Source of the DNA: Bacillota bacterium
Lineage (GTDB): Bacteria; Bacillota; Clostridia; Peptostreptococcales; Anaerovoracaceae
DNA length: 35,544 nt
Assembly (NCBI GenBank): GCA_016283945.1
Contig: JAEENW010000011.1
Coordinates: 1 to 35,544 of the forward strand
Direction: 5' to 3'
Of this stretch, positions 30,717 through 35,544 are shown one piece after another. The notes under the pieces are model-generated. The model did not search any database, was not told where the DNA came from, and saw nothing but the letters and a program-made list of their open reading frames with translations. Position 1 is the first letter of the stretch. Each line of letters opens with the position of its first letter. Made by a program: the position numbers and the translations under genes.

Positions 30717-31793
30717 ATGCCGGCATACAAAGACAAGGCAAAGGGCACATGGTATGCGTCCTTTTACTACGAGGACTGGACGGGCAAGAAAGTAAAGAAA
30801 ATGAAACGGGGCTTTCCCACCAAGCGGGAGGCTCTGGAGTGGGAGCGGACATTCCTGCAACAACAGACCGCCGACCTGGAAATGACCTTTGAAAACTTCG
30901 TGGCTGTCTATGTGGCGGACATGAAAGGCCGTATCAAGGAAAACACCTGGGGGACGAAAGAGCATATCCTCTACAAGAAGTTGGTGCCGTACTTCGGCAA
31001 GCGGAAGATGTGCGACATTCACTCCAAGGAGGTCATCGCCTGGCAGAATGAAATGCTGGGTTACCGGGACAAGAACGGCAAGCCCTACTCTCCGGTGTAC
31101 TTAAAAACGCTGCACAATCAGTTGAGCGCCGTGTTCAACCATGCGGTACGGCACTACAATCTAAAGGTCAATCCCGCTGCCCAGGCGGGCAATATGGGAA
31201 AGCCAAAGGGACGGGAAATGCTGTTCTGGACAAAGGCGGAGTATCTGAAATTCGCCGAGGCCATGATGGACAAGCCCCTTTCCTATTACGCCTTTGAAAT
31301 GCTCTACTGGTGCGGCGTCCGGGAGGGGGAGCTGCTGGCCCTCACTCCTGGCGACTTCGACTTTGAGAAACAGACCGTCACCATCTCCAAGTCCTACCAG
31401 CGGATTAAGGGCAAGGATGTGATTACCGACCCCAAGACCCCTAAGAGCAACCGGGTCATTCAAATGCCCGCTTTCCTCTGTGAAGAAATGCGAGACTATA
31501 TCAAGAGCCTGTATGGGGTGAAGCCCACCGACCGCATTTTCACGGTGACAAAATCCTACCTCCACCGGGAGATGGACAGGGGTGCGAAAGAGGCCGGGGT
31601 AAAGCGGATCAGAATACACGACCTGAGGCACTCCCACATTTCGCTGCTCATTGACATGGGCTTTACGGCCCTGGCAATCGCTGACCGGGTGGGACATGAA
31701 AGCATTGATATTACCTACCGCTACGCCCACCTGTTCCCCACCCGGCAGGCGGAGATGGCGGACAAACTGGACATGGAGCGAAAGGGGGCCTAA
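30717..31793 (+). CDS. int: Tyrosine recombinase/integrase
   Basis: CGVREGELLALTPGDFDF, RIRIHDLRHSHISLLIDMGF, VGHESIDITYRYAHLF: the R..HxxR..H..Y signature; AAGGAGGG RBS. Confidence 0.96.
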   Translation: MPAYKDKAKGTWYASFYYEDWTGKKVKKMKRGFPTKREALEWERTFLQQQTADLEMTFENFVAVYVADMKGRIKENTWGTKEHILYKKLVPYFGKRKMCDIHSKEVIAWQNEMLGYRDKNGKPYSPVYLKTLHNQLSAVFNHAVRHYNLKVNPAAQAGNMGKPKGREMLFWTKAEYLKFAEAMMDKPLSYYAFEMLYWCGVREGELLALTPGDFDFEKQTVTISKSYQRIKGKDVITDPKTPKSNRVIQMPAFLCEEMRDYIKSLYGVKPTDRIFTVTKSYLHREMDRGAKEAGVKRIRIHDLRHSHISLLIDMGFTALAIADRVGHESIDITYRYAHLFPTRQAEMADKLDMERKGA

Positions 31794-31796
31794 ATC

Positions 31797-32117
31797 ATGT
31801 CAGTGAAAAATCTTGACCGACACAACCGCTGGAGAAACAAAACTGTGGCTTTCCGGGTGTCCCCGGATGAGGACAGGGAAATTGAAACCGCTGTGCGGCT
31901 CTCCGGCCTTACCAAACAGGACTACATCACCCGACGGCTGCTGTGCCGGGATGTGGTGGTACAGGGCAACCCCAGGGTGTATAAGGCCCTGCGGAACGAG
32001 CTGGCCGCCGTTCTGGAAGAACTGGAGCGTATCGAGGCCGGGAATGGCGTGGATGGGGAGTTGCTGGACACCATCCGGCTGATCGCCGCCATCATGGACG
32101 GCATGAGGGAGGATTGA
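31797..32117 (+). CDS. MobC-like mobilization accessory protein
   Basis: NKTVAFRVSPDEDREIETAVRLSGLTKQDYITRRLLCRDV; short basic RHH-type protein between int and a RepA-like ATPase. Confidence 0.75.
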   Translation: MSVKNLDRHNRWRNKTVAFRVSPDEDREIETAVRLSGLTKQDYITRRLLCRDVVVQGNPRVYKALRNELAAVLEELERIEAGNGVDGELLDTIRLIAAIMDGMRED

Positions 32118-32120
32118 TAG

Positions 32121-33275
32121 ATGGATAGATTGCAAGAGAAAACGACTGCCCCATATCCGCCTGTTGGCGCAGACGGGGGACAGTCGCTCTCACAAAAACC
32201 TAACCAAAGTATAGCAGAGGGCGTGACAGAACACAAGCCCCCGGAAAGAGATTTGGAGGAAATCCTGCGGCAGATAAGCCGGGTCAATGACCCGGCCTAT
32301 CTGCCTACCGTGTCTATGAATGACCTCTACGAACAGGTGTACCCCGGCAGACCTCCTGTGGTAGACGGTCTGCTCTATGCGGGGACATATCTCTTTGTGG
32401 GCGCTCCCAAGGTGGGCAAGTCCTTTCTCATGGCCCAGCTTGCCTATCATGTGAGTATGGGCCTTTCCCTGTGGGGGTATGAGGTGCGCCAGGGGACAGT
32501 CCTCTATCTGGCCCTGGAGGACAACCACCGTCGCTTACAGGAGCGGTTGTACCGGATGTTTGGAGTAGAGAGTACCGGAAACCTGTTCTTTGCCATCGGA
32601 GCTAAGCAGCTCGGCGGTGGCCTGGAGGAGCAGCTAAAGGGCTTTGTCCGGGAACACACGGACACCCGGCTTATTATCATCGACACCCTGCAAAAAATCC
32701 GGGAGGCCGGGGCAGAGAAGTACAGCTATGCCAACGACTATGAGGTAATCACCAAACTGAAACGGTTTGCCGATATAAGCGGGGTTTGCCTCCTGGTTGT
32801 ACATCACACCCGCAAGCAGCAGGCCGATGATAAGTTTGATATGATCTCCGGCACCAACGGCTTATTGGGTGCGGCAGACGGGGCCTTTCTGCTCCAAAAG
32901 GAGCGGCGGGCAGACAACGCCGCCACCCTGGACATTTCTGGGCGGGATCAGCAAGACCAGCGCCTCTACCTCAAGCGGGACGAGGAACGGCTTGTGTGGG
33001 AGCTGGAGCGGCGGGAAACGGAGCTGCGGCAGGAGCCGCCTGACCCGGTGTTGGAGGCTGTTGCCGCCCTGGTAACGGCGGAACGGCCAGAGTGGAGAGG
33101 GACGGCCACGGAACTTGTCGCCGCCCTGGGGCTGGATATGAAACCCAATGCCCTGGCTATGCGGCTGAATGTCCGGGCGTGGCGGCTGTCCTATGAGTAC
33201 CACATCCACTATGAAAGCGCCCGAACCCATGCCGGGCGGAGTATCAAGCTCACGTTGGAGGAACCCCAGGCGTGA
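32121..33275 (+). CDS. RepA/RecA-like AAA ATPase
   Basis: LFVGAPKVGKSFLMAQLAYHVSMGLSLWGYEV Walker A; TRLIIIDTLQKIREAG Walker B; LLVVHHTRKQ; GTNGLLGAADGAFLL. Confidence 0.85.
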   Translation: MDRLQEKTTAPYPPVGADGGQSLSQKPNQSIAEGVTEHKPPERDLEEILRQISRVNDPAYLPTVSMNDLYEQVYPGRPPVVDGLLYAGTYLFVGAPKVGKSFLMAQLAYHVSMGLSLWGYEVRQGTVLYLALEDNHRRLQERLYRMFGVESTGNLFFAIGAKQLGGGLEEQLKGFVREHTDTRLIIIDTLQKIREAGAEKYSYANDYEVITKLKRFADISGVCLLVVHHTRKQQADDKFDMISGTNGLLGAADGAFLLQKERRADNAATLDISGRDQQDQRLYLKRDEERLVWELERRETELRQEPPDPVLEAVAALVTAERPEWRGTATELVAALGLDMKPNALAMRLNVRAWRLSYEYHIHYESARTHAGRSIKLTLEEPQA

Positions 33276-33353
33276 CGACCGTGACAGCTGTGACAGCTTT
33301 TCGGAGTGCGGAGGCGGTGTGTAAAACATCGTCACGGTCGTCACGGCTGTCAC
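33272..33353. repeat. Two inverted triplets of GTGAC at 9-bp spacing (iteron-like)
   Basis: GTGAC at 33272, 33281, 33290; GTCAC at 33331, 33340, 33349. Confidence 0.8.
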
Positions 33354-33365
33354 GGGGAGCGGGGG

Positions 33366-33438
33366 CGAAAGTCAAGGGGGGCATACCTGCGGGTGGAGAT
33401 TGCCGCAAGTCAATACAACCCGTACCCCTTGACTTTCG
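33366..33438. repeat. 14-bp perfect inverted repeat CGAAAGTCAAGGGG / CCCCTTGACTTTCG
   Basis: Arms at 33366-33379 and 33425-33438. Confidence 0.85.
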
Positions 33439-33656
33439 GCCCACGGAAAACACTTGCCGGGCGGTGGAAAGGCCCCTGGCCTTTCCACCCTGCCCAACGG
33501 CGAGTGACAAAGTTTAGGCGGGGTGCAGGGTGCCCTTTTCAAAGGGCGGCCCTGCTGGGGGAGGCAACCGCAGTTGCCGGGGGCAAAGCCCCCACACCAC
33601 CCCGTAGGGCGCAAATGCGCTTTTGATGGCCGTCAGGCTGTCAAAAGTGCTTTTGC

Positions 33657-33677
33657 GTTACTTTCGCAGAAAGTAAC
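33657..33677. repeat. Perfect hairpin GTTACTTTC-gca-GAAAGTAAC upstream of the relaxase (possible oriT)
   Basis: 9-bp arms, 3-nt loop; an additional IR CTTTTGA...TCAAAAG lies just upstream. Confidence 0.75.
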
Positions 33678-33721
33678 AAAGGCTCGCCGCTTGCGCGGCG
33701 GAAAAGGGAGGAGGGATTGAT

Positions 33722-34909
33722 TTGAAAAGGACAATCAGCGCCATGGTGGGCCAAGGATCGGTGAACCATAACAGTAGAAAATTCCACGCCAAGAACACTG
33801 ACCCGGAACGCTCCCACTTGAATATAACCTACTGCCAGGAGAATATCAAGGCGGTGTACCATGAACTCTTTGACGAGGCTCTGGAACGGTACAACGCTAA
33901 ACAAACCAGGGCCGACAGAAGGATAGAGGATTACTATGAGAAGATCCGCTCCGGCAAGCAGGAAAAGCCGTTCCATGAAATCATCCTGCAAGTGGGCAAT
34001 CGAGATGATATGAGCGCCGACAGCGAGGAGGGACAGCTTGCGGCAGCGGTTTTGGACGAGTACATGAAGGGCTTTCAAGAGCGCAACCCCCAACTCCGGG
34101 TGTTCTCTGCCCACCTCCACATGGACGAGGCTACGCCCCATCTGCACATTGACTTTGTACCATTCACCACCGGGAGCAAGCGAGGGCTGGACACGAGGGT
34201 ATCTTTGAAACAGGCGTTAGCGGCCCAGGGTTTCCAGGGCGGCACCAGAGGGGACACAGAGTGGAGCCAGTGGGTGCGCTCGGAAAAGGAGCAGCTTTCC
34301 CTGGTCATGGAGCGCCACGGGATTGAGTGGGAGGACAAAGGCACCCACGACAAGCACTTGTCTGTGCTGGACTACAAGAAAGAGCAGCGGGCAAAGGAGA
34401 TCGCCGTTCTGGAGACGGTCAAGGCGGAGAAAGAAAACCAGGTGGAGAGCCAGGAACGGCGGCTCAAAGAACTTGCCCCGGCGGTGAAAAATATGGAGCG
34501 GTTGGCAGCGGATTTCTCCGCCAATCCGGAGGAGATTTTGCCGGAGCCGGGAACGCTGGAAACAGGCCGGGCCTACCGAGAGAAAAAGGCAAAGCCCCTG
34601 CTGGCCCAAATCGTCAAGGTGCTGCGCTCCCTGTATCTGGCCTATGTGGAGCTGCGGGGGAAATTTGAGCGTCTGCAAGGGGACTATGGCCGGGTGAGGG
34701 AGAGCAACATCCGCCTGTCTGATCGATTGCAGGAGGTCAAGTTGGAAAACAAGGCCATGCGGCAAGTCTCCGCTGACTATGAGCGGGTCAAAAGGGCCTT
34801 TGGCCCAGAACAAGTGGACAGAATATTAGAGGCAGCTTACCAGCAGGAACATGCCGAAAAGGAACGGAAACGGGCCGCAAAGTCAAAAATTCGGATAGAC
34901 GCACGATAA
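33722..34909 (+). CDS. MobV-family (Pre/Mob) relaxase
   Basis: NHNSRKFHAKNTDPERSHLNITYC, FSAHLHMDEATPHLHIDFVPF (HxDExxPHxH); coiled-coil C-terminus; TTG start after GGGAGGAGGG. Confidence 0.93.
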   Translation: MKRTISAMVGQGSVNHNSRKFHAKNTDPERSHLNITYCQENIKAVYHELFDEALERYNAKQTRADRRIEDYYEKIRSGKQEKPFHEIILQVGNRDDMSADSEEGQLAAAVLDEYMKGFQERNPQLRVFSAHLHMDEATPHLHIDFVPFTTGSKRGLDTRVSLKQALAAQGFQGGTRGDTEWSQWVRSEKEQLSLVMERHGIEWEDKGTHDKHLSVLDYKKEQRAKEIAVLETVKAEKENQVESQERRLKELAPAVKNMERLAADFSANPEEILPEPGTLETGRAYREKKAKPLLAQIVKVLRSLYLAYVELRGKFERLQGDYGRVRESNIRLSDRLQEVKLENKAMRQVSADYERVKRAFGPEQVDRILEAAYQQEHAEKERKRAAKSKIRIDAR

Positions 34910-34919
34910 TCACCAAAAC

Positions 34920-34956
34920 CGGAGGGTATTCCAGTGAATACCCTCCGATTTTATTT
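34920..34956 (+). terminator. Rho-independent terminator after relaxase
   Basis: CGGAGGGTATTC-cagt-GAATACCCTCCG-ATTTTATTT. Confidence 0.92.
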
Positions 34957-35186
34957 GTGGAATCGGTAAAATGATTTCTTGTTTTTTAGAGCGTACTATG
35001 ATATACTGCTATTATCCTGATTTGAGGAGTCTATCAAATATGCGGCAAGGTATTCTTAAATAAAATTTGATAATGGGCGCAAAAATGATTGCCCCTTGCA
35101 GGGGCTTGGTTTTTGTACCCAATTTTAAGAATACTTTTGCCTTTTTAGTAAATATCGTGACGGACCGCGGCTTATGTAAGTCGTGT

Positions 35187-35225
35187 ATGTTTCTGTGTGT
35201 CCGAAGTCATGATCCCCAGCGGTAA
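35187..35225 (+). CDS. tet leader peptide [12 protein letters not shown]
   Basis: ATG TTT CTG TGT GTC CGA AGT CAT GAT CCC CAG CGG TAA; last codons are inside the terminator 5' arm. Confidence 0.65.
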   Translation: MFLCVRSHDPQR

Positions 35226-35249
35226 AAGTATTAGCCGCTGGGGATTTTT
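35214..35249 (+). terminator. Attenuator terminator in tet leader
   Basis: CCCCAGCGG-taaaagtattag-CCGCTGGGG-ATTTTT between the leader peptide and tet start. Confidence 0.85.
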
Positions 35250-35281
35250 GCGCCCATTCGGGCCTTGTATGGAGGATAGAC

Positions 35282-35544
35282 ATGAACATTATCAATATCG
35301 GGATTCTTGCCCATGTAGACGCTGGAAAGACGACCTTGACGGAGAGTCTGCTATATGCCAGTGGAGCCATTTCAGAACCAGGGAGCGTCGAAAAAGGGAC
35401 AACGAGGACGGACACCTTGTTTTTGGAGCGGCAGCGTGGGATTACCATTCAAGCGGCAGTCACTTCCTTCCAGTGGCACAGATGTAAAGTTAACATTGTG
35501 GATACGCCCGGCCACATGGATTTTTTGGCGGAGGTGTACCGCTC
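35282..35544 (+). CDS. tet(W): Ribosomal-protection tetracycline resistance protein, tet(W)-like (3' truncated by window)
   Basis: [87 protein letters not shown]; closest recalled pattern is Tet(W), but a mosaic allele cannot be excluded. Confidence 0.88.
   Translation, partial: MNIINIGILAHVDAGKTTLTESLLYASGAISEPGSVEKGTTRTDTLFLERQRGITIQAAVTSFQWHRCKVNIVDTPGHMDFLAEVYR

Larger units (their letters stand above)
29614..35544. mobile_element. Integrative mobilizable element carrying tet(W)-like gene (right end outside window)
   Basis: XRE, HTH/xis, tyrosine integrase, MobC, RepA-like ATPase, MobV relaxase and tet cargo immediately 3' of guaA, with a visible codon-usage shift. Left boundary approximate. 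Confidence 0.85.

Noticed and set aside
33272-33517. ORFs MTTVTAVTAF... and other small ORFs in 33272-33720
   Set aside because: The Thr-Val repetition is the translation of the 9-bp GTGAC repeats; the region is dominated by inverted repeats and overlapping unsupported frames, so it is more likely an ori/oriT region.
35125-35448. Minus- and plus-strand ORFs across the tet start (35125..35448 -, 35197..35487 +)
   Set aside because: The true coding frame is 35282-35544 (+), open to the window end, encoding a Tet ribosomal-protection N-terminus.

Overview
The window is GC-rich chromosomal DNA that looks like an anaerobic Firmicute (Clostridia-type) genome. From left to right it contains: the 3' end of fusA and complete tuf with a terminator; an M20 amidohydrolase (-); a + strand unit of two tandem divergent HypB-like Ni-chaperone GTPases plus a CcdA-TlpA fusion, preceded by a structured leader; the tsaE-tsaB-rimI-tsaD operon (-); two tandem MFS paralogues (-); acpP; an ABC-F ATPase; a 2[4Fe-4S] ferredoxin absent from the ORF track; a three-gene + strand unit (P-loop ATPase with Asp23-like C-terminus, membrane/TrkA_N-like/RyR protein, tandem-TIR/Sel1/47-aa-repeat protein); CIRCE-groES-groEL; a MATE transporter; a small uncharacterised ORF; YjbQ; an amidohydrolase; a PfkB kinase; a VanY-type lipoprotein; guaB; and a guaA lacking its GATase domain. 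Just after guaA, base composition and gene content switch to an integrative mobilizable element: XRE regulator, xis-like HTH, tyrosine integrase, MobC-like protein, RepA-like ATPase, repeat-rich putative ori region, MobV relaxase, and a tet(W)-like resistance gene truncated by the window edge and preceded by an attenuator leader. The strongest candidate for an under-described system is the P-loop/Asp23 + TM-TrkA_N-RyR + TIR-TIR-Sel1-repeat unit at 14488-19407. The next strongest are the possible terminator-controlled RNA leader upstream of the HypB pair and the inverted triplets of 9-bp-spaced GTGAC motifs in the mobile element. Domain calls come from reading motifs by eye; no database search was run.
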